Source of the DNA: Pseudomonadota bacterium
GTDB taxonomy: Bacteria > Pseudomonadota > Alphaproteobacteria > Caulobacterales > Caulobacteraceae
Reading direction: 5' to 3'
DNA: 17,799 bases
NCBI GenBank assembly: GCA_023434265.1
Contig: JAEYTA010000031.1
Coordinates: forward strand, 1-17,799
The translations under genes and the position numbers were made by a program. Shown here piece after piece: positions 1 to 6,485 of this stretch (its first letter is position 1; each line of letters starts with the position of its first letter). The notes beneath the pieces are model-generated. The model was given only the letters and a program-made list of their open reading frames with translations. It was not told the origin of the DNA and ran no database searches.

Positions 1-420
1 CGCGCACCGGGCATGGCCATCGACGCCAATGGCGACGACGCCACGGTCCGCCTCCCCGGCCTCCATATCGAGACCCGCGGCGACCAGGCCAGCGTGCGCA
101 TCGGCGGCTTCCATATCGACGCCGACGACGGCTCCGGAACGGTCGACATCGAGGGCGGCGAGGGCGGCGACGCGGTCAGCATCCGCGCCCGCAACGACAG
201 CGCCGAGATTCGCGCCAGCGCCGCCGGCGAGGCCACCCGCGCCAGCTGGCTGCTGACCGACAACCGGCCCTCGGCCGAGGGCTGGCGGTTGGTCGGCTAC
301 GAGGCGCGCGGCCCGGTCGGCGGCCCGCTGGTGGTCGTCACCGTCCGCTCCCGCGATCGCGAGCGCGGCCGCGCCTTCGAGGACGCCAAGGACCTGGTGA
401 CGCTCAACGTCGGGGAATAA
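1..420 (+). CDS. Unrecognised protein, C-terminal part (5' end outside window)
   Basis: The frame is open from base 1, with four codons before the first ATG at 13, and ends in TAA at 418-420. This is probably the last 139 codons of a longer gene, although a start at 13 cannot be excluded. The visible protein is acidic and beta-rich. It has two near-repeated strand segments (RLPGLHIETRGDQASVRIGG followed by FHIDADDGSG), a Gly/Asp-rich stretch, and a compact C-terminal block beginning WRLVGYEARGPVGGPLVV and ending LVTLNVGE. No transmembrane segment or catalytic motif is visible in this part. I do not recognise the family. The alternating hydrophobic pattern suggests an envelope or adhesin-like beta structure, but that is inference. 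A strong hairpin begins 41 bases after the stop. Confidence 0.6.
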   Translation, partial: RAPGMAIDANGDDATVRLPGLHIETRGDQASVRIGGFHIDADDGSGTVDIEGGEGGDAVSIRARNDSAEIRASAAGEATRASWLLTDNRPSAEGWRLVGYEARGPVGGPLVVVTVRSRDRERGRAFEDAKDLVTLNVGE

Positions 421-461
421 CGCCCTTGATCGCCGCGCCCGGATGGGTCACCTGACCGGCC

Positions 462-514
462 GGACCGAAATCGGCCTTGTTGGACGAAGTCCAGCAAGGC
501 CCAGATTTCGGTCC
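462..514 (+). terminator. Long imperfect hairpin downstream of the first gene
   Basis: GGACCGAAATC (462-472) pairs with GATTTCGGTCC (504-514). Bases 473-484 then pair with 490-501 with a single G-T wobble, closing a CGAAG loop (485-489). Only the two bases at 502-503 bulge out, giving 23 base pairs in total. It lies 41 bases after the stop of the first gene and could end its transcript. No T-run follows, so it is not a classical intrinsic terminator. A mobile palindromic element or an RNA structure is also possible. Confidence 0.45.
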
Positions 515-525
515 AGCGTATTGCG

Positions 526-586
526 AGAGCCTGATTCACGACATCGGCGGAATCGCGAAGCGATTCCCCTCAGCCGATCAGGCTCT
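526..586 (+). repeat. Three-tier nested palindrome, candidate dispersed repeat
   Basis: AGAGCCTGAT (526-535) is the exact reverse complement of ATCAGGCTCT (577-586). Inside it, ATCGGC (543-548) can pair with GCCGAT (573-578), which competes with the last two outer pairs. GGAATCGC (549-556) pairs with GCGATTCC (560-567) around a GAA loop. The element ends 17 bases before the TTG start at 604 and just before the AGGAA ribosome-binding site (593-597). The shape is that of a REP-like palindromic unit or a folded 5' leader. No second copy is visible in this window. Confidence 0.5.
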
Positions 587-603
587 AGCGACAGGAACCC
601 GCC

Positions 604-1251
604 TTGGCCGTCACCCCCCGCTCCGCCTCCGCCAAAGCCCCCCGCGCCTGGCAGCGCATGCTGTCCGGCCGCCGCCTCGACCTGCTTGACCCGTCGCCGT
701 TCGACATCGAGATCGAGGACATCGCCCACGGCCTCGCCCGCGTCGCCCGCTGGAACGGCCAGACCATTGGCGAGCACGCCTTCTCGGTGGCCCAGCACTC
801 CTGCGTCGTCGAGGAGATCGCCGCCCACATCAGGCCAGGGCTGGAGCCCAAATGGCGCCTCGCCGCCCTGCTCCACGACGCCTCCGAATACGTCATCGGC
901 GACATGATCTCGCCCTTCAAGTCGGCGCTGGGCGTCAACTACAAGGCCTTCGAGGCCCGGCTGGAGAGCGCCATCCACGTCCGCTTCGGCCTGCCGCCCA
1001 AGTCCCCGCCGGCGATCAAGGCCCTGATCAAGAAGGCCGACAAGGCCTGCGCCTTCTTCGAGGCGACCCAGCTGGCCGGGTTCACGAAGAAGGAGTCGCT
1101 CGGCTTCTTCGGCGCCCCGCCCGCCGGCTACGACCTGGTCATCGAGCCGCTGCCGGCCCCGCTGGCCCAGCAGCGCTATCTCGAGCGCTACCGGGTGCTG
1201 GCCGAGGCGGTCGGCCTGATCCCCGCCCCCGACGCCTGGCACACGGAGTGA
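604..1251 (+). CDS. HD-domain phosphohydrolase (YfbR-like, putative 5'-nucleotidase)
   Basis: This 215-residue protein belongs to the HD superfamily of metal-dependent phosphohydrolases. The pattern resembles YfbR-type enzymes, which remove phosphate from (deoxy)nucleoside 5'-monophosphates in the cytoplasm. Candidate metal ligands are H58 (GEHAFSVAQHS), the H91-D92 pair (ALLHDASEYVIGD) and D146 (KKADKACAFFE), with the spacing expected of an HD core. The conserved N-terminal stretch WQRMLSGRRLDLLDPSP precedes the core. TTG at 604 is chosen because AGGAA (593-597) sits six bases upstream; the next in-frame ATG (658) would delete part of that conserved stretch. There is no signal peptide or membrane segment. 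The stop is two bases before the ATG of the Nudix-like gene, so the two are probably translationally coupled. The actual substrate is inference. Confidence 0.85.
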   Translation: MAVTPRSASAKAPRAWQRMLSGRRLDLLDPSPFDIEIEDIAHGLARVARWNGQTIGEHAFSVAQHSCVVEEIAAHIRPGLEPKWRLAALLHDASEYVIGDMISPFKSALGVNYKAFEARLESAIHVRFGLPPKSPPAIKALIKKADKACAFFEATQLAGFTKKESLGFFGAPPAGYDLVIEPLPAPLAQQRYLERYRVLAEAVGLIPAPDAWHTE

Positions 1252-1253
1252 CC

Positions 1254-2210
1254 ATGGACGCGGCGCCGGTGCGGACCCTCGAGGCGGGCGGCGTGCGCAT
1301 CGGCCTGTCGGCCGTGGTCATCGCGCTCCGCGACGGCGCCGCCTGCGTCCTGACCACCCCCGGAGCCGACGGGACCGCCGCCCTGCCCTTCGGCCCCTTC
1401 GACCCAGCCCGCGACCGGACCTTCGAGCTGGCCCTGCGCGCCTTCGTGACCGCCCAGACCGGCTTCCGCCTCGGCTTCGTCGAGCAGCTCTACACCTTCG
1501 GCGACCTCGGCCGCGACAGCCCCCGCGCCACCCCCGGTCCGGAGCGCCGCCGCGAGGTCTCGGTCGGCTACCTCGCGCTCACCGCCGACGCCTCGGCGGT
1601 CCCGCTGGCCGAGGCGCGCTGGACGCCGGTGCTCGACTTCTTCCCGTGGGAGGATCACCGCGACGGCCCCGCCCCCGGTCTCGCTCCCATGATCGAGGCG
1701 CTGGCCGCCTGGGTCGACGGCGACCCGCGCCGCCGGGCCCGGGTCGACGCCCTGTTCGCCCTCGCCCCCGGCCTGCGCTGGAACGAGAGCCGGGTGCTGG
1801 AGCGCTACGAACTGCTCTACGAGGCTGGTCTGGTGGCCGAGGCGGCCCGCGATCGCGACCTGCCGCCCCCGGCCCTCGCCTCGGGACGGCCGATGGCCTC
1901 GGACCACCGCCGCATCCTCGCCACCGGGCTCGGCCGCCTGCGCGCCAAGCTGCGCTACCGCCCCGTGCTTTTCGACCTGATGCCGGAGACCTTCACCCTG
2001 TCCGGCCTGCAGGCCGCCGCCGAGGCGGTCGCCGGCCTGTCGCTGCACAAGCAGAACTTCCGCCGCGGGGTGGAGCGCACCGGGCTCGTCCGCGCCACCG
2101 GCCGCCTCTCCGCCGCCACCGGCGGCCGCCCGGCCGAGCTCTACCGCGTGGCCGACGGCGACCTGTCGGCGGGCGAGGCGCTGGGCCTGCCGCTTCCGGC
2201 TCTGCGCTGA
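1254..2210 (+). CDS. NrtR-like regulator: degenerate Nudix domain plus winged helix
   Basis: This 318-residue protein has two parts. Residues about 14-155 have the layout of a Nudix domain. Residues about 225-300 (KLRYRPVLFDLMPETFTLSG ... HKQNFRRGVERTGLV ... GRPAELYR) match the winged-helix C-terminus of NrtR-type regulators, which bind ADP-ribose or related nucleotides and repress NAD or sugar genes. The Nudix catalytic box should read G-x5-E-x7-RE-x2-EE-xG. Here the region (residues 47-70) reads FGPFDPARDRTFELALRAFV then TAQTG, so the RE and EE pairs are lost. The protein is therefore likely a ligand sensor rather than a hydrolase. It follows the HD gene by two bases, with GGAG at 1245-1248 as ribosome-binding site. 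Target genes are not evident here. It could alternatively be an inactive Nudix protein of other function. Confidence 0.82.
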   Translation: MDAAPVRTLEAGGVRIGLSAVVIALRDGAACVLTTPGADGTAALPFGPFDPARDRTFELALRAFVTAQTGFRLGFVEQLYTFGDLGRDSPRATPGPERRREVSVGYLALTADASAVPLAEARWTPVLDFFPWEDHRDGPAPGLAPMIEALAAWVDGDPRRRARVDALFALAPGLRWNESRVLERYELLYEAGLVAEAARDRDLPPPALASGRPMASDHRRILATGLGRLRAKLRYRPVLFDLMPETFTLSGLQAAAEAVAGLSLHKQNFRRGVERTGLVRATGRLSAATGGRPAELYRVADGDLSAGEALGLPLPALR

Positions 2211-2231
2211 CGAATTTCCGCATTCGCCCGC

Positions 2232-2260
2232 TTGCGGCCCGGCCCCTCTCCGACTAGTTA
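2232..2260 (+). promoter_or_regulatory. Candidate promoter of tRNA-Ser
   Basis: TTGCGG (2232-2237) and TAGTTA (2255-2260) are separated by 17 bases, and the tRNA begins 34 bases after the -10. The -35 resembles the Caulobacter TTGACGS element; the -10 is weak. Placement in front of a stable-RNA gene supports the call. Confidence 0.35.
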
Positions 2261-2294
2261 GGCCGTCCGTTCGACCAGAGACGTTCGGCCCCGC

Positions 2295-2384
<90 letters not shown>

Positions 2385-2418
2385 CCGGCCCCGGCCGCCG
2401 ACCGAACCCCGAAGCCCT

Positions 2419-3639
2419 CTAGACCCTGCGCCTGATCAGAAGGGTCAGGGCCGCCGCCAGCGCCGTCCCGGCCGCCGCCGCGAAGACCGCCGATAGCGGC
2501 AGGCCGGCGGCCAGCAACACCGCCGCTCCCGCCGGGGCCAGGCTCTGCGGCACGGCCACGGCCATGTTCATCACCCCCAGGTCCCGCCCCGCCCGACTCC
2601 GGTCCGGCACGCTCTCGGCCGTCAGGGCGGCGACCGTGGTCGCGTGCACCCCGTGGCTGGCCCCGAACAGCAGCTGCGCCGCCAGCAGCCCCGGCCAGGC
2701 CGGCCAGCCGACCATCAGCGCCAGCGCCGCCGCCATGCCCGCCGCGCCCACGGCCACGAAGCCGCGCCGGCCGCCCAGCCGGTCCGACACGGCGCCGGCG
2801 GCGAAGCCGCTGGCCGTCGCCGCCAGCGTCGAGACCATCAGCAACAGCCCGAAGGCCTGCCCCCCGCCCGGTCCCGCCCCGGCGGGCAGGCCCTGAAGCC
2901 AGATCAGCAGGTAGAGCGTGTTGATCGCCACCGCGCTCTCCGCCAGCAGCCGCGACACGAACAGGGTGCGGAACCAGCGGTCGCGCAGCGCCGCCAGCGA
3001 CAGCCGCACCGGCTCGCTCCGGGACGGCAGCGACGGTTCGCGCAGGCGGATGGCGAAGGGCAGGATCAGAACGCTGGCGACCACGGCCACGGCGGCGAAC
3101 TGCAGGCCGGTCGCCCCCGCCAACCGGCTGGCCAGCAGGGCGGTGAACAGGTTCGCGACCGGCAGCGCCGCTCCCGCCCAGGCCGACACGAGGCCCTTCT
3201 GGGCGTCGGGAACGAGATCGGGCACCACCGCCGTAAGGGGCGCGTAGAGCGCGTTGACGGCGATCTGGAAGGCGATCAGCCCGAGCACCAGGCGGGTCGG
3301 CGTCGCCGCGCCCGCCAGCAGGGCCAGGCTGCCAGCGACCAGGATCAGCCCGGCGAAGATCCATGGCCGCCGTCGGCCGAAGCGGTTGCGGGTCCGGTCG
3401 CTCAGCGCGCCGAACAGGAAGTTGGCCCCCGCCGCCGTCAGCCCGCCGAGCATGGCGACGACGCTGAGCAGCAGCGCCCTGTCCGCGCCGCCGATCACCG
3501 CCGCCTTCTCCGGCAGCAGCAGGGTGAGCAGCGGAATGAAGCAGATGAACGCCCCGGTCTGGGCGGCGCCGTAGCCGAGCACGAACCAGCGCGAGCGGTG
3601 GGTCGGCGGCGGAGGAGCCTCGGGGGCGTCGTCGGTCAT
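2419..3639 (-). CDS. MFS transporter, probable sugar (glycoside) permease
   Basis: This 406-residue inner-membrane transporter of the major facilitator superfamily has about twelve hydrophobic segments. The loop after segment 2, GALSDRTRNRFGRRRPW (residues 78-93), is the signature D-R-x-G-R-R-R motif and resembles sugar:cation symporters of the GPH/sucrose type. A second, weaker copy (GAVSDRLGGRRG) marks the start of the C-terminal half, as expected for the MFS duplication. The ATG at 3637-3639 (read on the minus strand) is the only plausible start; the frame continues upstream through the regulator as antisense but without a start near a ribosome-binding site. It is divergent from the LacI-type gene with 93 bases between starts, sharing a half-operator. 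The inferred role is uptake of mono- or disaccharide released by the GH30/GH3 enzymes; the substrate is not shown by sequence. Confidence 0.88.
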   Translation of the reverse strand: MTDDAPEAPPPPTHRSRWFVLGYGAAQTGAFICFIPLLTLLLPEKAAVIGGADRALLLSVVAMLGGLTAAGANFLFGALSDRTRNRFGRRRPWIFAGLILVAGSLALLAGAATPTRLVLGLIAFQIAVNALYAPLTAVVPDLVPDAQKGLVSAWAGAALPVANLFTALLASRLAGATGLQFAAVAVVASVLILPFAIRLREPSLPSRSEPVRLSLAALRDRWFRTLFVSRLLAESAVAINTLYLLIWLQGLPAGAGPGGGQAFGLLLMVSTLAATASGFAAGAVSDRLGGRRGFVAVGAAGMAAALALMVGWPAWPGLLAAQLLFGASHGVHATTVAALTAESVPDRSRAGRDLGVMNMAVAVPQSLAPAGAAVLLAAGLPLSAVFAAAAGTALAAALTLLIRRRV

Positions 3640-3673
3640 GCCCCATATGACGTCGCGGCGTCCCGACCGTCGA

Positions 3674-3690
3674 GCTATTGAAAGCGCCGC
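3674..3690. promoter_or_regulatory. Degenerate LacI-type operator (left half-site) in divergent promoter region
   Basis: GCTATTGAAAGCGC (3674-3687) matches GCTATTGGAAGCGC in front of the GH30 gene (4820-4833) at 13 of 14 bases. The right half of the palindrome is not kept (CGCGGC instead of TTCCAA). It lies between the divergent transporter and regulator starts, so it could mediate autoregulation or control of the transporter. The shared GCTA also resembles a Caulobacter -10 element. Confidence 0.45.
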
Positions 3691-3732
3691 GGCGGGGGCC
3701 CATCGTTCCGCGACTCGCCAGGAGAGCGCAGG

Positions 3733-4800
3733 TTGACGCCCAGGAAGCCCACCATCGACGACGTGGCCCGCCTGTCCGGCGTCGGCCGGACCACGGTTTC
3801 GCGCGTGCTCAACGGCGGCCCCAACGTCCGGCCCGAAGTGCGCGACCGGGTGCTGAAGGCGGTGGCCGAGCTCGACTACCGGGTGAACCCCCAGGCGCGC
3901 TCCCTCGCCGGCGGCGGCAGTCGCATGCTGGCCCTGATCCTCGCCTCCGACCTGGAGGCCGAGCCCAATTCCTTCTATGCCTCGGCGCTGGAGCTCGGCG
4001 CCCTGCGCGAGTGCCTGTCGTCGGGCTACCAGCTGATGACCCGCCATGTGCCGCAGCAGAGCGCCGACCGACGCGAGCAGGTGCTGGAAGTCGTCACCAC
4101 CCAGCGCTGTCAGGGCGTCATCCTCACGCCGCCCTTCGCCGACGACGCGGTGTTGATCGAGGCCATCCGCGGCCACCGCTGCCAGGTCACCGCCATTTCG
4201 CCGGGCGGACCCGGCCGGGCCGTGGCCGACGGAGTCGGCATCGACGACGAGGCGGGCGGTCACGACATCGCCAGACATCTGCTCGACCTCGGCCACCGCC
4301 GCTTCGCCTTCATCAGCGGCATCGCGGGTCACCTGTCGGCCGAACAACGCCTCGACGGGCTGAAGCGGGCGTTGCGCGAGCGCGGCCTCGATCCCGAAGC
4401 GGTGACCGTGGTCCGCGGCGACTTCACCTTCCGCTCGGGCAGCGTGCTGGCGGCGCGGCTGTTCGGCCAGCCGGAGCCGCCCACGGCCCTGATCTGCGCC
4501 AACGACGACATGGCCGCCGGGGCCCTGTCCGCGGCCCACGGCCAGGGGCTCGACGTGCCCGGCCACCTGTCGATCACCGGCTTCGACGACACCCCGGTGT
4601 CCGAGATCGTCTGGCCGCCGCTGACCACGGTGCACCAGCCGCTGAAGGAGATGGGGCGGGAAGCGGTTCGCCTTGTCGCCGCCCGCCTCGCCGACGCCCG
4701 GCAGGAGCCCGACTGGCGCTTCGTGGTTCTTCCCCATGCCGTGGTGCCCCGCGCCTCCGCCGGCCGGGCGACGCCGACCCTCGCCGCCGCCAGCGCTTGA
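3733..4800 (+). CDS. LacI-family transcriptional regulator of the carbohydrate locus
   Basis: This 355-residue repressor begins with a LacI helix-turn-helix (residues 7-28, TIDDVARLSGVGRTTVSRVL) and a hinge helix around NPQARSLAGG (52-61). A periplasmic-binding-protein-like sensor domain follows (about 65-340), with the family signatures GHRRFAFISG, LICANDDMAAGAL and ITGFDDTPVSEIVWPPLTTV. The TTG start at 3733 is chosen because AGGAGAG (3720-3726) lies six bases upstream and the HTH begins at the expected distance; there is no in-frame ATG nearby. It is divergent from the MFS gene and directly precedes GH30. Its stop codon overlaps the candidate GH30 promoter. Palindromes with a central CpG in front of neighbouring genes are the likely binding sites. 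The effector is presumably a sugar released from the imported glycan; that is inference. Confidence 0.93.
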   Translation: MTPRKPTIDDVARLSGVGRTTVSRVLNGGPNVRPEVRDRVLKAVAELDYRVNPQARSLAGGGSRMLALILASDLEAEPNSFYASALELGALRECLSSGYQLMTRHVPQQSADRREQVLEVVTTQRCQGVILTPPFADDAVLIEAIRGHRCQVTAISPGGPGRAVADGVGIDDEAGGHDIARHLLDLGHRRFAFISGIAGHLSAEQRLDGLKRALRERGLDPEAVTVVRGDFTFRSGSVLAARLFGQPEPPTALICANDDMAAGALSAAHGQGLDVPGHLSITGFDDTPVSEIVWPPLTTVHQPLKEMGREAVRLVAARLADARQEPDWRFVVLPHAVVPRASAGRATPTLAAASA

Positions 4801-4825
4801 CGGCAGGGGGTCGACCCCGGCTATT
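4797..4825 (+). promoter_or_regulatory. Candidate promoter of the GH30 gene
   Basis: TTGACG (4797-4802) overlaps the regulator's stop codon and matches the Caulobacter -35 TTGACGS. GCTATT (4820-4825) is a partial GCTANAWC -10. The spacing is a few bases longer than the consensus. The operator begins at the last base of this -10, which fits repression by steric block. Confidence 0.45.
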
Positions 4826-4838
4826 GGAAGCGCTTCCA
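4825..4838. promoter_or_regulatory. LacI-type operator upstream of GH30
   Basis: TGGAAGCGCTTCCA is a perfect 14-bp palindrome with a central CG, the usual form of LacI-family operators. It lies 51 bases before the GH30 ATG. The same 14 bases recur at 6381-6394 in front of the TonB receptor. Confidence 0.82.
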
Positions 4839-4889
4839 TCCGGAGGCTGAGGCGCGCCTCGGCGGCGACGCCTGATCAGGGAGGGACCC

Positions 4890-6326
4890 ATGTCGCCACG
4901 ACTCGGACTGCTGGCGCGCCGCGCGCTCATCCTCGGCGCCGGTCTGGCCGCCCTCGCGGCGACAGCCTGCGCCGGCGCGCCCCAGCCCCCCGCGGCGGGC
5001 GTGTGGATGACCTCCGGGGATCGCAGCCGCCTGCTGTCGGAACAGCCTCCCCTGCAGTTCGAACCCGCCGCCGGCGAGGACGGCCCGGTCATCGTGGTCG
5101 ACCCGGATCAGCGCTTCCAGGAGATCGTCGGCTTCGGGGCCGCGATCACGGACGCCTCGGCCTGGCTGATCCAGAACAGGCTGGAAGAACCGGCCCGCGC
5201 CGCCCTGATCGAGGAACTGTTCGGCCGTGAGGGCGGGGGCCTGGGCTTCAGCTTCACGCGCGTGACCATCGGCGCGTCCGACTTCTCGCTCGACCACTAC
5301 AGCCTCGCCGACGTGGCTGACCCGTCGCTGGCCGGATTCTCGACGGCGCGGATGAAGGAATTCGTCTTCCCGACCGTGCGCAGGGCGCTGGCCGTCAATC
5401 CCGACCTCAAGGTCATGGCCTCCCCGTGGAGCGCCCCGGGCTGGATGAAGACCACCGGTTCGATGATCCAGGGCCAGTTGAAGCCCGAGTTCTATCCAAC
5501 CTACGCCGAGTACCTTCGCCGCTACATCGACTCGGCCGCCGCCCATGGCGTGCCGACGGACTATCTCAGCATCCAGAACGAGCCCGACTTCGAGCCTGAC
5601 AGCTATCCGGGCATGCGCTGGGGCCCGGAGGATCGCGCCGTCTTCGTCGGCCAGCACCTCGGTCCGCTGCTGCGCGATGCGGGGATCGATACGCGGATTC
5701 TCGACTGGGACCACAACTGGGACCTGCCGCAGCAGCCTCTGACCATGCTGGCCGACGAACGGGCCCGGGCCTACACGGCCGGGGTGGCGTGGCACTGCTA
5801 CAACGGCGAGGTTTCGGCCCAGAGCCAGGTCCGCGAGGTGTGGCCCGACAAGGACGTCTTCTTCACCGAATGCTCCGGCGGCGAGTGGGCCCCCGATTTC
5901 GCCGACAGCTTCGCCTGGACCCTGAAGACCCTGATCATCGGTTCGACCGAGCACTGGGCGCGCGGCGTGCTGATGTGGAACCTGGCGCTGGACGAGACCT
6001 ACGGTCCCCACGCCGGCGGCTGCGGCGATTGCCGGGGCGTGGTGAAGATCGACAGCCGGACAGGCGCCGTCGAACGCAACCAGGAATACTACGCGTTCGG
6101 GCACGCCAGCCGCTTCGTCCTGCCCGGCGCCCGCCGCGTCGCCTCGCAAGAGCCCGAGGGGCTGAGCGCCGTGGCCTTCGTCAACCCCGATGGCCGACGC
6201 GTTCTGATCGTCCTCAACGAAGCCGCCACGCCCGCCGCCTTCCGGATCCGCGAAGGCGAGCGCAGCGCCGCCGCCGAACTGCCGCCGCGCACCGCCGCGA
6301 CGTATGTCTGGCCCGCGGCGGGCTGA
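4890..6326 (+). CDS. GH30 family glycoside hydrolase, probable envelope lipoprotein
   Basis: This 478-residue retaining glycosidase resembles the glucosylceramidase branch of GH30, which includes beta-glucosidases, beta-1,6-glucanases and beta-xylosidases. The N-terminal hydrophobic segment (residues 12-26) ends in ATAC at 24-27, so C27 may be lipidated; position -3 is Ala rather than Leu, so cleavage by signal peptidase I is possible. The conserved motif GFGAAITDAS is at 81-90. The candidate acid/base is E231 in SIQNEPDFEP and the candidate nucleophile E327 in FFTECSGGEW. SPWSAPGWMKTTGSM (178-192) is another family block. The C-terminal beta segment (about 405-475) corresponds to the side domain of GH30. 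The ATG has a strong GGGAGGG (4879-4885) ribosome-binding site. An operator and promoter immediately upstream place it under the LacI-type protein. It is the first gene of the plus-strand catabolic block. Confidence 0.93.
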   Translation: MSPRLGLLARRALILGAGLAALAATACAGAPQPPAAGVWMTSGDRSRLLSEQPPLQFEPAAGEDGPVIVVDPDQRFQEIVGFGAAITDASAWLIQNRLEEPARAALIEELFGREGGGLGFSFTRVTIGASDFSLDHYSLADVADPSLAGFSTARMKEFVFPTVRRALAVNPDLKVMASPWSAPGWMKTTGSMIQGQLKPEFYPTYAEYLRRYIDSAAAHGVPTDYLSIQNEPDFEPDSYPGMRWGPEDRAVFVGQHLGPLLRDAGIDTRILDWDHNWDLPQQPLTMLADERARAYTAGVAWHCYNGEVSAQSQVREVWPDKDVFFTECSGGEWAPDFADSFAWTLKTLIIGSTEHWARGVLMWNLALDETYGPHAGGCGDCRGVVKIDSRTGAVERNQEYYAFGHASRFVLPGARRVASQEPEGLSAVAFVNPDGRRVLIVLNEAATPAAFRIREGERSAAAELPPRTAATYVWPAAG

Positions 6327-6350
6327 GCGGCGGCCCGCGCGGAATCCGCA

Positions 6351-6379
6351 TTGCGCCCGCCGCACGATTGGGCTAGCCA
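6351..6379 (+). promoter_or_regulatory. Candidate promoter of the TonB-receptor gene
   Basis: TTGCGCC (6351-6357), 14 bases, then GCTAGCCA (6372-6379) follows the Caulobacter pattern TTGACGS-N10-14-GCTANAWC with mismatches in both elements. As at GH30, the operator starts at the edge of the -10. It lies 24 bases after the GH30 stop, so the receptor may have its own transcript. Confidence 0.4.
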
Positions 6380-6396
6380 TTGGAAGCGCTTCCAAT
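6379..6396. promoter_or_regulatory. LacI-type operator upstream of the TonB receptor
   Basis: ATTGGAAGCGCTTCCAAT is a perfect 18-bp palindrome, the best site in the window. It contains the same 14-bp core as the GH30 site. It lies 89 bases before the preferred receptor start and rules out the most upstream reading-frame starts as the real one. Confidence 0.87.
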
Positions 6397-6485
6397 ACGG
6401 CAGAGCCATGCTGCGGCGGGTGCGTGCAATCAATGAGGACGTTCGACGCGACACGTCGACGCCGGGGAAACAATCGGGGGTGCGC

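Noticed and set aside
2422..2446. GACCCT ... AGGGTC inverted repeat as terminator of tRNA-Ser or the transporter
   Set aside because: It lies within the last codons of the transporter gene, has only six pairs with a 13-base loop, and no T-run.
3640..4839. Minus-strand extension of the transporter frame to about 800 codons
   Set aside because: The part beyond 3639 is antisense to the LacI-type gene and has no family features. The transporter's membrane segments begin shortly after ATG 3639.
4849..4880. Palindromes GAGGCGCGCCTC and CCTGATCAGG in the GH30 leader
   Set aside because: They are short and not repeated at the receptor promoter. They may affect the leader RNA but do not support a separate feature.
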